Part shown: piece after piece, positions 26,893 to 36,196 of the stretch
Position numbering within the stretch: position 1 is the stretch's first letter
How the letters are laid out: each line of letters opens with the position of its first letter
Source of the DNA: Acidobacteriota bacterium
Lineage (GTDB): Bacteria > Acidobacteriota > Terriglobia > Terriglobales > Acidobacteriaceae
Direction: 5' to 3'
DNA: 48,803 bases
NCBI GenBank assembly: GCA_021792135.1
Contig: JAJYVF010000036.1
Coordinates: 1 to 48,803, forward strand
Program-made: the position numbers and the translations under genes
The notes under the pieces: generated by a model
What the model was told of the DNA's origin: nothing
What the model saw: only the letters and a program-made list of their open reading frames with translations
Databases searched by the model: none

Positions 26893-28314
26893 ATGACCGA
26901 ATCCGCCTCCGGCATCCATCTCGCTCCAGCCAAGGCGCAACTGGAGCTGTTGCGCAGCGGTAGGCTCTCAGTCACGGAGTTGGCCGAGGCGCATCTGCGG
27001 CAAATCGAGCGGCTGAATCCGGCGCTGAACGCATTCGCGGACTTCGATGCGGAACGTGTGCGCGCCGAAGCCCAGCGCATGGACGCATGGACAGGCGTCA
27101 GAGGGCCGCTTTATGGGCTGCCGGTTACCGTCAAGTCGTCGATTGCTGCGGCCGGCTTTCGCTGTGAGATCGGCAGCCTGCTCCATCGCGGCGACATGCC
27201 TCGCAAAGACGCAGTTGTGGTGACGCGATTGCGCGCTGCCGGGGCCCTGATTCTGGGTACAACCAACTGCCCTGAGTTCCTGATGGCCTATGAAACGGCC
27301 AACCGGCTGTATGGGCGCACCTGCAACCCTTGGGACTTGGAACGGACGCCCGGGGGATCGAGCGGCGGCGAATCGGCGGCCATCGCCGCGGGACTGACAG
27401 CGGCGGGACTGGGCAGCGACAGCGGCGGATCGGTGCGCGTGCCCGCGCACTTCACCGGCATATGCTCGCTGAAGCCCACGCCTGGGCGCATTCCGGGTCA
27501 GGGCCACTTGCCGCCCTGCATAGGGCCGTTTTCAATTCTCGGCGCCATCGGACCCCTGGCGCGCACCATGGGAGACGTGGCACTGCTGTTTCGGACCTTG
27601 AGCGGGCAGGACCCGGGCGATCCGGCCAGTCCCCCGCTGCCGCTGCGCGAAACCAGCCTCGACGAACTGCGCGCCCATCCGATTGGCTGCTTCGAGGACG
27701 ATGGGCTGGTTCCTGTCACGCGCGAAACCCGGGCCGCCGTCGAGTCTGCGGCCCAGGCACTGCGCGAAGCGGGATTCCGTGTCGAGCCGTTCCGGCCCAG
27801 CACGTTGGAGGCGCTGCGCCGCCTGTGGTGGAAGTTCTTTGTGCAGTGCGGCGCCATGTTTTATGAGCCCGCGATTCGCGGCAAGCGTGAGCAACTGAGT
27901 CCCATCTTCCAGGAGTTCCTCGGCATAGCCGAATCGGCGCAGCCGCTCACGGCGGCGCAGTTGCTCGACGCCTGGGCAGAGCTGGACCTCGTTCGCTTGA
28001 GGACTCTGGCCGAGATGCAGAACTATCCGGTGCTGCTCTGCCCCGTGGCCGGCATTCCGGCATTTCGTCATGGCGAGCGCAGTTGGACCATCGAGGGCCG
28101 GACAGTCGAGTATCTCGACGCGGTGCGGCATACACAGTGGTTCAACGCGCTGGCCGCGCCGGCCGCGGTGGTTCCGGTGGGCAAATCGGCGGCAGGCTTG
28201 CCGATCGGCGTGCAGATTGCGGCCATGCCCTTCGCGGACGAAACGGCGTTGGGTGTCGCTGCGGTGTTGGATGAGGCGTTCGGATACAACCCGCCTCCCA
28301 TGGCAACGGCATAA
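26893..28314 (+). CDS. Amidase-signature family amidase
   Basis: A 473-residue Ser-cisSer-Lys hydrolase. It shows the amidase signature [20 protein letters not shown] with downstream [16 protein letters not shown], and the catalytic Lys in GLPVTVKSS, all in the expected order. Length is typical. It would hydrolyse a C-N amide bond of an unknown substrate (GatA-like, nitrilase-pathway or amino-acid amide type). GatA is unlikely because no gatB/gatC genes are adjacent. The start at 26893 lacks a strong ribosome site; an in-frame GTG at 26866 is possible. No signal peptide, so cytosolic. It lies just before the DAHP-synthase gene on the same strand. Confidence 0.92.
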   Translation: MTESASGIHLAPAKAQLELLRSGRLSVTELAEAHLRQIERLNPALNAFADFDAERVRAEAQRMDAWTGVRGPLYGLPVTVKSSIAAAGFRCEIGSLLHRGDMPRKDAVVVTRLRAAGALILGTTNCPEFLMAYETANRLYGRTCNPWDLERTPGGSSGGESAAIAAGLTAAGLGSDSGGSVRVPAHFTGICSLKPTPGRIPGQGHLPPCIGPFSILGAIGPLARTMGDVALLFRTLSGQDPGDPASPPLPLRETSLDELRAHPIGCFEDDGLVPVTRETRAAVESAAQALREAGFRVEPFRPSTLEALRRLWWKFFVQCGAMFYEPAIRGKREQLSPIFQEFLGIAESAQPLTAAQLLDAWAELDLVRLRTLAEMQNYPVLLCPVAGIPAFRHGERSWTIEGRTVEYLDAVRHTQWFNALAAPAAVVPVGKSAAGLPIGVQIAAMPFADETALGVAAVLDEAFGYNPPPMATA

Positions 28315-28468
28315 CCCGCGTCTCTCCGGCGTTGCTTCCCTTCTGTCGCGGACGCGCTCTGCGGAAAATGTGATTCTGCGCAACCTGTATGCATCTCCAC
28401 CTTTCGATGGAGGCGCGGCGGCAAACGATCGCAGTACACTGGCGCTTCCCCGGATTGGAGCGCGCGGC

Positions 28469-29350
28469 GTGCGCGGCACGTGGCAAGAACGGTTTGCCGG
28501 AACCCCGGATGTCTTAAGGGGCGGACGGCGGCAGCAAACGATCGTCCCGGTCCTGGATATCGAGATTGGCGGGGATGAGTTTGTCACCATGGCAGGGCCG
28601 TGCTCGGTTGAAACCGAGTCCCAGCTTATGGCCACCGCCCGTTTTGTTTGCCGCTCGGGCGCGCGTATCCTGCGCGGCGGCGCCTTCAAGCCGCGCAGTT
28701 CTCCCTACTCCTTTCAAGGTCATGGTCTTGCGGGGCTGCAGATGCTGGCACGCGCCCGAGCCGAGTACGGCCTGGCTATCGTCACCGAGGTCATGTCGGA
28801 GTGCGACGTGCCGCTGGTGGCCGAGTACGCCGACATTCTGCAGATCGGCTCGCGCAGCATGGAGAACTACTCGCTTCTGGAGGCTGCCGCGCGCTCCGGA
28901 CGGCCTGTGCTTCTGAAGCGAGGAATGGTGGCTACGGTCGCCGACCTGCTTCACTCTGCGCAGGTGATCCTGGAAAACGGCAATCCCTATGTAATTCTTT
29001 GCGAACGCGGCATCCGCACCTTTGAAACCGCGCTGCGCAACACCTTCGATGCCGCGGCCATCGCCTTGCTCAAGCATGTCTCGCACCTGCCGGTGATCGC
29101 CGATCCCAGCCACGCGGCCGGACATCGCGCCCTGGTTCCCGCGCTGGCGCGCATTGCGGTGGCCGCGGGCGCCGACGGCCTGCTGGTTGAAGTTCACCCC
29201 GATCCCGATAAGGCTTGGAGCGACGGCGAGCAGTCGCTGGATTTCGCCGAATTCGGCGCCATGATGGATGCGCTCAATCCCTACCTCGCACTGCGCCCGG
29301 GTGCACTGGGCGAGCTGGCCGGTGCGCGGCCGATGGAGGTCGCCGGATGA
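28469..29350 (+). CDS. aroF: 3-deoxy-7-phosphoheptulonate (DAHP) synthase, class I-beta
   Basis: About 293 residues. This enzyme condenses phosphoenolpyruvate with erythrose 4-phosphate, the first step of the shikimate pathway. Key motifs of the I-beta/KDO8P-like group are intact: MAGPCSVE (metal-binding Cys), [60 protein letters not shown] (metal His) and [17 protein letters not shown]. The start is uncertain: the GTG at 28469 has GGAG 8 nt upstream and is preferred; a GTG at 28370 is an alternative. Neither choice gives the N-terminal ferredoxin-like or chorismate-mutase regulatory domain, so it would be an unregulated form. Its stop overlaps the next start (ATGA), coupling it to a haem-protein gene, which is odd for a shikimate enzyme. 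Confidence 0.9.
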   Translation: MRGTWQERFAGTPDVLRGGRRQQTIVPVLDIEIGGDEFVTMAGPCSVETESQLMATARFVCRSGARILRGGAFKPRSSPYSFQGHGLAGLQMLARARAEYGLAIVTEVMSECDVPLVAEYADILQIGSRSMENYSLLEAAARSGRPVLLKRGMVATVADLLHSAQVILENGNPYVILCERGIRTFETALRNTFDAAAIALLKHVSHLPVIADPSHAAGHRALVPALARIAVAAGADGLLVEVHPDPDKAWSDGEQSLDFAEFGAMMDALNPYLALRPGALGELAGARPMEVAG

Positions 29351-30765
29351 GGGATCGGGTCTGGTTCTTTTTAATCGTCCTCAGTGCAGTACTGCTTGCG
29401 CCCTTGCGCGCCTTACCGCCCCGCACGGCGGATCGGGTGGGAGCGGATTTCATTGTCACCGCCGCACCCGTTTACATCCCTCTGGCGGAGCTGCACGGCC
29501 ATGAGCGATTCCCCCGTGGAGCACAGTTGCTGCTGGTCCGCGACGGCGAGGCCGCGCCGCTCGTGGCCGGCTTCGCCGATACCGCGGACGCCAACGTCTC
29601 CTTCGACGCCCAAAGGGTGCTCTTCGCAGGCAAACGCGCGGCCGGCGATCCGTGGCAGATTTGGGAGCTCACGCTCAAGGATGGTTCGGTACGGAAGGTC
29701 ATTGACACTCAGACCGATGCCGAGCGGCCCTTTTATCTGCCCGGCGGCCGCATGGTCTGGGCGCAGCGCACCGCCTCCGGATTCCGCATCGAGTCCGCCA
29801 GGGACGGCCATCCGCCCAAGGTCCCGTTCCTGAACCCGACCGCGGGTCCCGGCGTGCTTCCGCTCACTTACATCCAAACCAGCGCCTTTCCCACTGCCAT
29901 CCTGGCTGACGGACGCATTCTCTTTGAGTCCGGCTACCCGCTCGGAGCGGGCGCGATTCCGGAGCTGTATGTGGTTTACGCCGACGGCTCCGGCGTGGAA
30001 TCGTACCGCTGCGATCACGGCCGCGCCCGCTGGGGCGGTTCGCAACTGGCCTCTGGCGACGTGGTATTCACGCATGGCAGGTCGCTGGCGCGGTTTACTT
30101 CTGCGCTGGCGCAGGAGACTCCGGTCACCGCGCCCCCTGCTGAATACGCCGGCGCGATTGCCGAGACGGCTTCCGGCGAATGGCTGTTCAGCGCGCGCAA
30201 AGCCGGCGCAACGCATTACGCCATCGATCTGTGGAGGCCAGGCTCCCCGTCGCTGGAAAACGTACTGGCCAAGCGCGGCGAGAACCTCGTCGAGCCGGTG
30301 CTGGTGGCCCAGCGCACTCCACCCCGGCGGTTTCCGTCGGATCTGCACCCCTGGAACTACGCCAATCTGCTGGCGCTCGACTCGCGGCTGTCGCTCGCAG
30401 GGAATTTGAAGCGAACGCCCGCATCGGTCCGCCTTGAGACGCAAGACCGGAATGGCCGTGTTCAAGTCAACGGCACGGCGCCGGTCGCCCCCGACGGCTC
30501 CTTCTTTGTGAAAGTTCCCGGCGACCGCCCTATTCGCTTTCTCCTGCTCGATCGGAAGGGCGCCGTGCTGCGCCGCGAACACGGGTGGTTCTGGAGCCGC
30601 GGCGGCGAACAGCGCACCTGCGCCGGTTGCCACGCGGGACCGGCGCTCTCGCCGGAAAATCGCGTGCCTGCCGTGTTGTTGCGCACCACCACCCCGGTTG
30701 ACCTGACCGGCGATCCACTCCGCACATCGATGCGCGCCGATGTGCAGGAAGGCAACAAGAGATGA
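29347..30765 (+). CDS. One-haem propeller protein with hydrazine-synthase-alpha-like middle domain
   Basis: A 472-residue exported protein. Signal peptide at the N-terminus ([18 protein letters not shown]), then a TolB-like six-bladed-type propeller (about 40-330: [42 protein letters not shown]). Next comes a domain with [34 protein letters not shown] and a final haem c motif CAGCH (425-429) in [20 protein letters not shown]. This propeller plus NGTAP...GCH order matches the middle domain named after the hydrazine synthase alpha subunit (HzsA). HzsA itself is longer and has a second haem domain, missing here. It overlaps both neighbours by 4 bp, the downstream partners being an FG-GAP protein and a YVTN-cytochrome fusion. 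The substrate is unknown; hydrazine chemistry is not implied by the domain alone. Confidence 0.85.
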   Translation: MRDRVWFFLIVLSAVLLAPLRALPPRTADRVGADFIVTAAPVYIPLAELHGHERFPRGAQLLLVRDGEAAPLVAGFADTADANVSFDAQRVLFAGKRAAGDPWQIWELTLKDGSVRKVIDTQTDAERPFYLPGGRMVWAQRTASGFRIESARDGHPPKVPFLNPTAGPGVLPLTYIQTSAFPTAILADGRILFESGYPLGAGAIPELYVVYADGSGVESYRCDHGRARWGGSQLASGDVVFTHGRSLARFTSALAQETPVTAPPAEYAGAIAETASGEWLFSARKAGATHYAIDLWRPGSPSLENVLAKRGENLVEPVLVAQRTPPRRFPSDLHPWNYANLLALDSRLSLAGNLKRTPASVRLETQDRNGRVQVNGTAPVAPDGSFFVKVPGDRPIRFLLLDRKGAVLRREHGWFWSRGGEQRTCAGCHAGPALSPENRVPAVLLRTTTPVDLTGDPLRTSMRADVQEGNKR

Positions 30766-32528
30766 TCCTTCGCTCTTTGCTTTTTTTCTTGGGCGCCGTC
30801 TCGCTTGCCGCGGCGCAAAACGCCGCACCTGCGGTGCAGTCTCAGTCGAATGCCGGGCAAGCGCCGGGCCAACCGGCGATCCGCTTTGAAGACGCCACCC
30901 AGCAGTCCGGAATCCACTTCGTCCACAGCTTCGGCTCCGCCAAACTGAGTTCGCTGCTCGAAGGCACAGGCGCTGGCTGTTTGTGGTTCGACTACAACAA
31001 CTCCGGCCGCGAGTCTCTTTTCGTCGTCAACGGCCGCACGCTGCCCCCTGACATGACGCCCAATCCTCTCAAGGTCAAGCCTAATCCGCCGCCCCATGCC
31101 CATCTGTATCGTAATGACGGCAACGGTCATTTCACCGATGTGACCAAGCAAGCCGGTCTCGATCCGAATCTCTATGGCATAGCAGTCACCGCAGCGGACT
31201 ACGACAACGACGGCTATGAAGATCTGCTGGTGACCAGCTACGGCAAAGTGGTTCTTTACCACAACAACGGTGACGGCACCTTTACCGATGTGACCAAGCA
31301 AGCCGGCATCAAGGTAACCGGATGGTCCATCAGCTCCACTTGGCTCGACTACGACCGGGATGGCTGCGTGGATCTCTTCGTCGGCCGGTACGTCCAGTTC
31401 GATCCCAAATACCGCGCCTATTATGCGGCGGACAATTATCCCGGGCCGCTTGACTATGCGGGCCAAACCAACATGTTGTTTCACAACAACTGCAACGGCA
31501 CGTTTACCAACGTATCCGATAAGTCGGGAATCAGCGCCTACATCGGCCGCACCATGGGCGTGACCGCGGCGGATTTCGACAACGATGGATGGGACGACAT
31601 CTACGTCACCAATGACAACATTCCAAACTTCCTCTTCCACAACATGCACAATGGAACCTTCGAGGAGATCGCCAATAATGCCGGCGCGGCCTATGGAGAA
31701 GATGGCGAAGCAACATCGTCTATGGGTCCGGTTGCGGCGGACTTCTGGAACCGGGGAATGTTAGACCTCTGGGTGACGGACGGAAGCTATAACCGTTTCT
31801 TGAAGAATCTGGGCGCTCCGCAACTCGGATCTTCCCCGCCAAAGCCGGATTGGCAAGGGTTTGAGGATGTTACTGCGGCCAGCGGCATCTCCCAGGTCGA
31901 GGGGCAATACGTGAGCTGGGGCAGCGGCGTTTACGACTTCGACAATGACGGCCTGCTCGACATCCTGGTCCTTCACGGCGGGCTGACCCACATGATTCCG
32001 ATGGAGCACACCCTCTTCCGCGGGTTAGGGGGTGGCAAGTTTGAGGATGTGTCGCGCCAGGCCGGTCCCGTGCTGAGTGTACGCACTGTAGCGCGCGGCG
32101 CCTGTTTTGCCGACTACATGAACGACGGCAAAGTTGGCGCCTACGTGGTCAATCTCGGATCGGAGGGAACGCTGCTTCACAACGTTTCTACCAACACCGG
32201 CCACTGGGTCGAGATCAAGCTCGTCGGCGCCATGAGAAAGGGCGATGCGGGCGTGGCGGCCGGGAATCCTATAGCCAGGAGCAACCGCGACGGCATCGGC
32301 GCGCGCATCGAGGTCTTCGCCGGGGGCGTGCGCCGGACCGCAGAGCGAGTGGCAAGTTCCGGCTATCTCTCGCAGAATGACGGCCGCGTTCACTTTGGCT
32401 TAGGCAAGGCAACGGTCATCGACAAACTGGTCGTGCGCTGGCCTAGCGGAATCGTGCAGACACTCACCAATCAGCCGGTTGATGGCGTGCTCACGGTGCG
32501 TGAGCCTGGAAGAGGGGAGCCGCGATGA
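30762..32528 (+). CDS. FG-GAP repeat / ASPIC-UnbV (CRTAC1-like) protein
   Basis: A 588-residue exported protein: signal peptide ([19 protein letters not shown]), then the family opening IRFEDATQQSGIHFVHSFGS. FG-GAP/VCBS blades follow with calcium loops (DYDNDGYEDLLVTSYG, DYDRDGCVDLFVGRYV, DFDNDGWDDIYVTND), then a C-terminal ASPIC/UnbV domain (about 480-575: IGARIEVFAGGVRR, SSGYLSQNDGRVHFGLG, VRWPSGI). Both ends overlap neighbouring genes by 4 bp, so its production is tied to the haem proteins on either side. It contains two 23-bp identical DNA repeats (31134-31156, 31284-31306) encoding TDVTKQAG, 150 bp apart. It may act as a calcium-dependent scaffold or substrate-binding subunit (inference). 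Confidence 0.92.
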   Translation: MILRSLLFFLGAVSLAAAQNAAPAVQSQSNAGQAPGQPAIRFEDATQQSGIHFVHSFGSAKLSSLLEGTGAGCLWFDYNNSGRESLFVVNGRTLPPDMTPNPLKVKPNPPPHAHLYRNDGNGHFTDVTKQAGLDPNLYGIAVTAADYDNDGYEDLLVTSYGKVVLYHNNGDGTFTDVTKQAGIKVTGWSISSTWLDYDRDGCVDLFVGRYVQFDPKYRAYYAADNYPGPLDYAGQTNMLFHNNCNGTFTNVSDKSGISAYIGRTMGVTAADFDNDGWDDIYVTNDNIPNFLFHNMHNGTFEEIANNAGAAYGEDGEATSSMGPVAADFWNRGMLDLWVTDGSYNRFLKNLGAPQLGSSPPKPDWQGFEDVTAASGISQVEGQYVSWGSGVYDFDNDGLLDILVLHGGLTHMIPMEHTLFRGLGGGKFEDVSRQAGPVLSVRTVARGACFADYMNDGKVGAYVVNLGSEGTLLHNVSTNTGHWVEIKLVGAMRKGDAGVAAGNPIARSNRDGIGARIEVFAGGVRRTAERVASSGYLSQNDGRVHFGLGKATVIDKLVVRWPSGIVQTLTNQPVDGVLTVREPGRGEPR

Positions 32529-34573
32529 ACCGGACCGGGCGAAGCGGACGCGGAGTGCCGGCCCTCCGGGTGGCGGCTCTCGCTGCGCTGATTGCGGTAT
32601 TGCTGTTCATGGTGTCGTGGCGCGTCCGCTCCGTCCACGCCGCCGCTCCTCAAACCGGCGCAATTCTGGGCTACGCCTCTCCCGTGGAATTGCTGTTTTC
32701 GCCAGACGGAGCGCGGCTCTATGTGCTCTGCCAGGATAGCGGCGAGGTGCGAGTGCTGAATGCCACAACTTACGCCCCCATCAAGACCATCGCCGTTGGC
32801 CACGTGCCGCGCGGGTTCTTCCTTTCTTCCAACGGAAGCCGGCTGTTCGTAGCCAACTCCTGGGACGACACCATCTCCGTGATCGACACCCGTGCGCTGA
32901 AGGTGGTTGACACATGGCATGTGGGAATGGAGCCCTCGAGTGTGGTTGAGGGACCCGCGGGCAAGTACCTCTACGTCGCCAATCGCATCAGCAACGACGT
33001 AGCCGTGCTGAACGCCCGGAACGGCGCGGAGGTGAAGCGGCTGGCGGCCGGGCGCGGCGCGAGCTACATGACGCTTTCACCCAACCGAAGCCGGCTCTAT
33101 GTCACCCATGTTTATCCCAACCCCACGCCCTCGCGCACGCCGCCGGAATCGGAAGTCACGGTCATCGATACAGCAACCGCCGAGGTGGTCAATCGCATTC
33201 CCTTGCACAGCATTGCCGGCGTCTTTCATCTCGCGTTTACCGCCGATGGCCGGCTAGGCGTCGTGGCCGAGCTGTATCCCAAAAATCTGGTGCCGATGAC
33301 GCAGGTAGAGCACGGCTGGATCTTCGAGGATACGCTCACGCTATTTGGCCCCGATGTGGGCAACAAGACCGTCGAAGTGCCGCTGGACGACCTGGACAGC
33401 TTTGCCGCCCGTCCCTTCGGCGTGGCCATTACGCCGGATAATTCGCGCATTTATGTCAGTTGCGGCGGCTCGGAACTCGTTACCGTCATCAGCCTCCCGC
33501 ACCTGCTGCGTTATGTCCATACCCATCGCGCGCCCATCGTGTACAACCTTGCCGCCAGCGGCCATTACGTGATTAATCGTATCCCGGTGGGTCATGACCC
33601 GCGCGGCGTGGCGCTCAGCCCCCATTGGCGCCGCCTGCTGGTAGCGAACCGGCTCGACGACACCATCAGTGTGATCGATACGCACACTAACAAGATCGTC
33701 TCGACGATTCATCTCGCCGGATCGAAGAATCTATGGTCTCTGCACTTCGGCCTGCAGATGTTCGCTGCGATGACCGTCTCCTCGCCGGGGAAGAGGCGGT
33801 GCGCCGCCTGCCATATCGACGCGCGGCATCGTAATGCCAAAAGGATGAATCTGAGCGGGATCAAGGAAGCTCAGGCGCTGCGCCGCGGCCAACAGGCCTT
33901 CTATTCGACCCGCTACTCCTTTCATGGTGGTGACGCCTGCGCCAACTGCCACATTGATTCCACCTTCGACGGGCTGCAGTGGGACTTTGAGCCGGACGGC
34001 CTGGGCCGGAACATTGTGGATGTTATGGAGCTGGAAGACATCAGAGACACTGCGCCCTACGATTGGAGCGGCGTCAACCCCAACCTTCCCACCCAGTGCG
34101 GGCCGCGGACAGAATTGTTTATGTGGCGCTCACAGAATTATGGCGTCCGTACCCTCGCCGATATAACCGCCTACATCAACAGCCTGCCGCCGCGGCCCAA
34201 TCGCTGGCACCTGCCCGGCGGCAAGCTGACGCCGGCGCAGGAGCGCGGCCAGGAAATCTTCGATCGCACAGCAGATGACTTCGGCAAGCCCATCCCGCTG
34301 ACCAACCGCTGCAACTTTTGCCACAGCGGCCCGCTGGGGACCGACCACAAGAAGTTCGACGTGGGAACCAAGGGACGGCACGATGATTCAGGATTGTTCG
34401 TAACGCCGTCGTTGGCCGACATCGCCCTCACCGCGCCTTACCTGCACAACGGCAAGGCCGCAACGCTTGAGGAGATCTGGACCATCTACAACCCCCACGA
34501 CCAGCACGGCCGCACCAATGACCTGACCAAGGACCAACTGAACGACCTGATCGACTACCTGCGGACGCGATGA
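32525..34573 (+). CDS. YVTN beta-propeller fused to three-CxxCH MauG/cytochrome-peroxidase-like domain
   Basis: A 682-residue exported protein. An N-terminal anchor (VAALAALIAVLLFMVSW) is followed by a seven-bladed YVTN/NHL-like propeller (about 45-415: SPDGARLYVLCQDSGEVRVL, SNGSRLFVANSWDDTISVID, LLVANRLDDTISVIDTHTNK). A peroxidase/MauG-like cytochrome domain completes it. Haem c sites are CAACH (about 426-430), CANCH (472-476) and CNFCH (596-600), and the end has the family signature TPSLADIALTAPYLHNGKAA. The order propeller-then-dihaem-cytochrome is that of HzsB followed by HzsC, which I recall as fused in some anammox bacteria. With the HzsA-like gene two upstream it suggests a hydrazine-synthase-shaped complex, although similar YVTN-cytochrome proteins are also common in other bacteria. 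Start overlaps the FG-GAP stop by 4 bp. Confidence 0.9.
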   Translation: MNRTGRSGRGVPALRVAALAALIAVLLFMVSWRVRSVHAAAPQTGAILGYASPVELLFSPDGARLYVLCQDSGEVRVLNATTYAPIKTIAVGHVPRGFFLSSNGSRLFVANSWDDTISVIDTRALKVVDTWHVGMEPSSVVEGPAGKYLYVANRISNDVAVLNARNGAEVKRLAAGRGASYMTLSPNRSRLYVTHVYPNPTPSRTPPESEVTVIDTATAEVVNRIPLHSIAGVFHLAFTADGRLGVVAELYPKNLVPMTQVEHGWIFEDTLTLFGPDVGNKTVEVPLDDLDSFAARPFGVAITPDNSRIYVSCGGSELVTVISLPHLLRYVHTHRAPIVYNLAASGHYVINRIPVGHDPRGVALSPHWRRLLVANRLDDTISVIDTHTNKIVSTIHLAGSKNLWSLHFGLQMFAAMTVSSPGKRRCAACHIDARHRNAKRMNLSGIKEAQALRRGQQAFYSTRYSFHGGDACANCHIDSTFDGLQWDFEPDGLGRNIVDVMELEDIRDTAPYDWSGVNPNLPTQCGPRTELFMWRSQNYGVRTLADITAYINSLPPRPNRWHLPGGKLTPAQERGQEIFDRTADDFGKPIPLTNRCNFCHSGPLGTDHKKFDVGTKGRHDDSGLFVTPSLADIALTAPYLHNGKAATLEEIWTIYNPHDQHGRTNDLTKDQLNDLIDYLRTR

Positions 34574-34586
34574 AAGGACAGTGAAC

Positions 34587-35678
34587 ATGAGAGGCGTGTT
34601 CAACAAAATTTGGCTGGCCGCGGCCTTTGCGGCCGTGGCGGCTCCAGCGTTTGCCGCGGCGCCTCAGCCACCCAGAATGCCGCATTACCGCTTTGTGAAC
34701 TACACCACTGCCAATGGCCTGCCCAACAATCACGTCTACTCCGTCCTGGTGGATGGTAGCCGCATTTGGGCGGGTACGGACGACGGACTGGCGGAATATG
34801 AAAACGGCAAGTGGAAGACCTATACCACCAAGGACGGGCTGGCACAGCAGGCCGTGCTCTCGCTGGCGCTGGACAAGCGGACCGGCGATGTGTGGGTGGG
34901 AACGATGGGCGGCCTGAACCGCATTTCGGGCGGACGCATCATCGCTACTTACACGCAACTGAACTCAGGGTTGAGCAACGATATTGTCTACGGCGTGTCG
35001 GTGGAAGGCGAAAACGTGTGGGTGGCCACCGCCGCCGGAGCCTGCCGTCTGAATCTGAATACCGGTCAATGGTCGATTTATACCGATAGCAATACCCCCA
35101 TGAAGGAGATTTGGGTCTACGGCGTCTCCGCCGCGCCGGACAAGGTGTATTTCGCCGTCTGGGGCAGCGGCTTGATCGAGTATAACCAGCAAACCAAGCT
35201 CTGGGATATTTACGAAGATCCCGACCACCAATTGGAGATTGTACTTTTCAAAAATCAAGGGCTGATCCACGACATCGTATCTTCGGTCAGTTACGTGGAC
35301 AAGATCGTCTGGGTCGCCACTTACTTCGGCGACAGCCGCTACGACGGCCGCTATTGGCATAACTTCTTGACCAAAGACAGCGGGCTGCCGTCGAACTTCA
35401 CCAACTATGTAAAGGGCGTGGACGCCAACCGCGCGTGGTTCTGCACCGACAAGGGTCTGGCTTATTACGACGGCGCCAATTGGGCCGTTTACACGCCATC
35501 GCTCACCACCGGCAAGCCGGAGATGTGGGTGCGCGACGCTCAGGGCCATGTGACCCATATACCCGTCACCACCGCCCCGGCCAACAATTATATGCTCGGC
35601 ATCGATTTCCAGGGCCGCGATATCTGGGTGGCAACGGCCGGGGGGTTGAGCCACGGAATCTTCGAACCGCAACCATAA
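34587..35678 (+). CDS. Secreted sensor-type beta-propeller protein without kinase
   Basis: A 363-residue protein. The ATG at 34587 is preferred over the GTG at 34581 because AAGGA lies 8 nt before it. The signal peptide (IWLAAAFAAVAAPAFA) leads into repeats like GSRIWAGTDDGLAEYENGKW, GDVWVGTMGGLNRISGG, NVWVATAAGACRLNLNTG and DIWVATAGGLSHG. These are the same propeller type as the sensor half of the kinase at 13653, but the chain stops before any Y_Y_Y, membrane or kinase domain. It is therefore a free periplasmic propeller, perhaps a ligand-binding or structural subunit. It follows the YVTN-cytochrome gene by 13 nt and precedes the RidA-like gene by 12 nt, so it belongs to the operon. Confidence 0.88.
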   Translation: MRGVFNKIWLAAAFAAVAAPAFAAAPQPPRMPHYRFVNYTTANGLPNNHVYSVLVDGSRIWAGTDDGLAEYENGKWKTYTTKDGLAQQAVLSLALDKRTGDVWVGTMGGLNRISGGRIIATYTQLNSGLSNDIVYGVSVEGENVWVATAAGACRLNLNTGQWSIYTDSNTPMKEIWVYGVSAAPDKVYFAVWGSGLIEYNQQTKLWDIYEDPDHQLEIVLFKNQGLIHDIVSSVSYVDKIVWVATYFGDSRYDGRYWHNFLTKDSGLPSNFTNYVKGVDANRAWFCTDKGLAYYDGANWAVYTPSLTTGKPEMWVRDAQGHVTHIPVTTAPANNYMLGIDFQGRDIWVATAGGLSHGIFEPQP

Positions 35679-35690
35679 GGAGCCATCATC

Positions 35691-36191
35691 ATGAGTCCAT
35701 TTGCCGATCTTCTTGAGACCATCGCCCATGCACCGATCGAGAAACGCGCCGTTACCAATTACAGCGTGCTCAACGAGGCTTATTGTTATGCCAAACCGAG
35801 TTCCTTTTCGCGCGGCATGAGAATCGACCTCGGCAGCGTGGCCATCCTGCTCATCTCGGGCACAGCTTCCATCGACGAGAACGGCAAGAGCGTGCATATT
35901 GGCGACTTCCGCGCCCAGATGCGGCGCACCCTCGCCAACATCACCGGCCTTCTGGCCAGCGAAGGCTGCACCTGGCACGACATAGTGCGCACCACGTGCT
36001 ATCTGCGCGACATTGAGCGCGATTACGAGGCCTTCAACGAGGAGCGCACGGCCTTTTACAAGGAACAAGGGCTCGACCCCTTGCCCGCATCGACCGGCAT
36101 TCAGGCTATTCTCTGCCGGCCGGAGTTGCTGGTCGAGATCGAGGCCATCGCCATGTTTCGCACCGATAAGGCGGCAACCGGCAAGGAGTAA
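35691..36191 (+). CDS. RidA/YjgF-family protein lacking the usual catalytic arginine
   Basis: A 166-residue protein, longer than the ~130 of classical RidA because of an N-terminal extension, with a good AAGGAG ribosome site. Family wording is clear: LLISGTASIDENG, QMRRTLANITGLLASEGCTW, IVRTTCYLRDI, VEIEAIAMF. RidA enamine/imine deaminases carry an Arg in a P-A-R-S context; here the aligned stretch is P132-A-S-T, so that Arg appears to be missing while the Glu pair (149/151) remains. It may not be a standard deaminase. There is no signal peptide, so it is cytosolic, unlike its exported neighbours. It could handle a reactive intermediate or, by analogy with RidA-fold chorismatases, an aromatic precursor linked to the DAHP synthase (speculation). 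Confidence 0.9.
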   Translation: MSPFADLLETIAHAPIEKRAVTNYSVLNEAYCYAKPSSFSRGMRIDLGSVAILLISGTASIDENGKSVHIGDFRAQMRRTLANITGLLASEGCTWHDIVRTTCYLRDIERDYEAFNEERTAFYKEQGLDPLPASTGIQAILCRPELLVEIEAIAMFRTDKAATGKE

Positions 36192-36196
36192 CAGCC

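Noticed and set aside
26893-28314. Amidase as GatA of the aminoacyl-tRNA amidotransferase
   Set aside because: No gatB or gatC genes adjacent and the sequence reads as a general amidase; specificity left open.
27532-28689. A 385-codon antisense frame over the amidase and DAHP synthase junction
   Set aside because: Spans two convincing sense genes; no protein-like motif.
29413-30828. A 471-codon antisense frame over the HzsA-like gene
   Set aside because: Low-complexity composition and no ribosome site; the plus-strand gene has signal peptide, domains and overlaps.
29347-34573. Calling the locus true hydrazine synthase (anammox)
   Set aside because: The HzsA second haem domain and a hydrazine dehydrogenase are missing here and the host looks acidobacterial; only architectural similarity is claimed.
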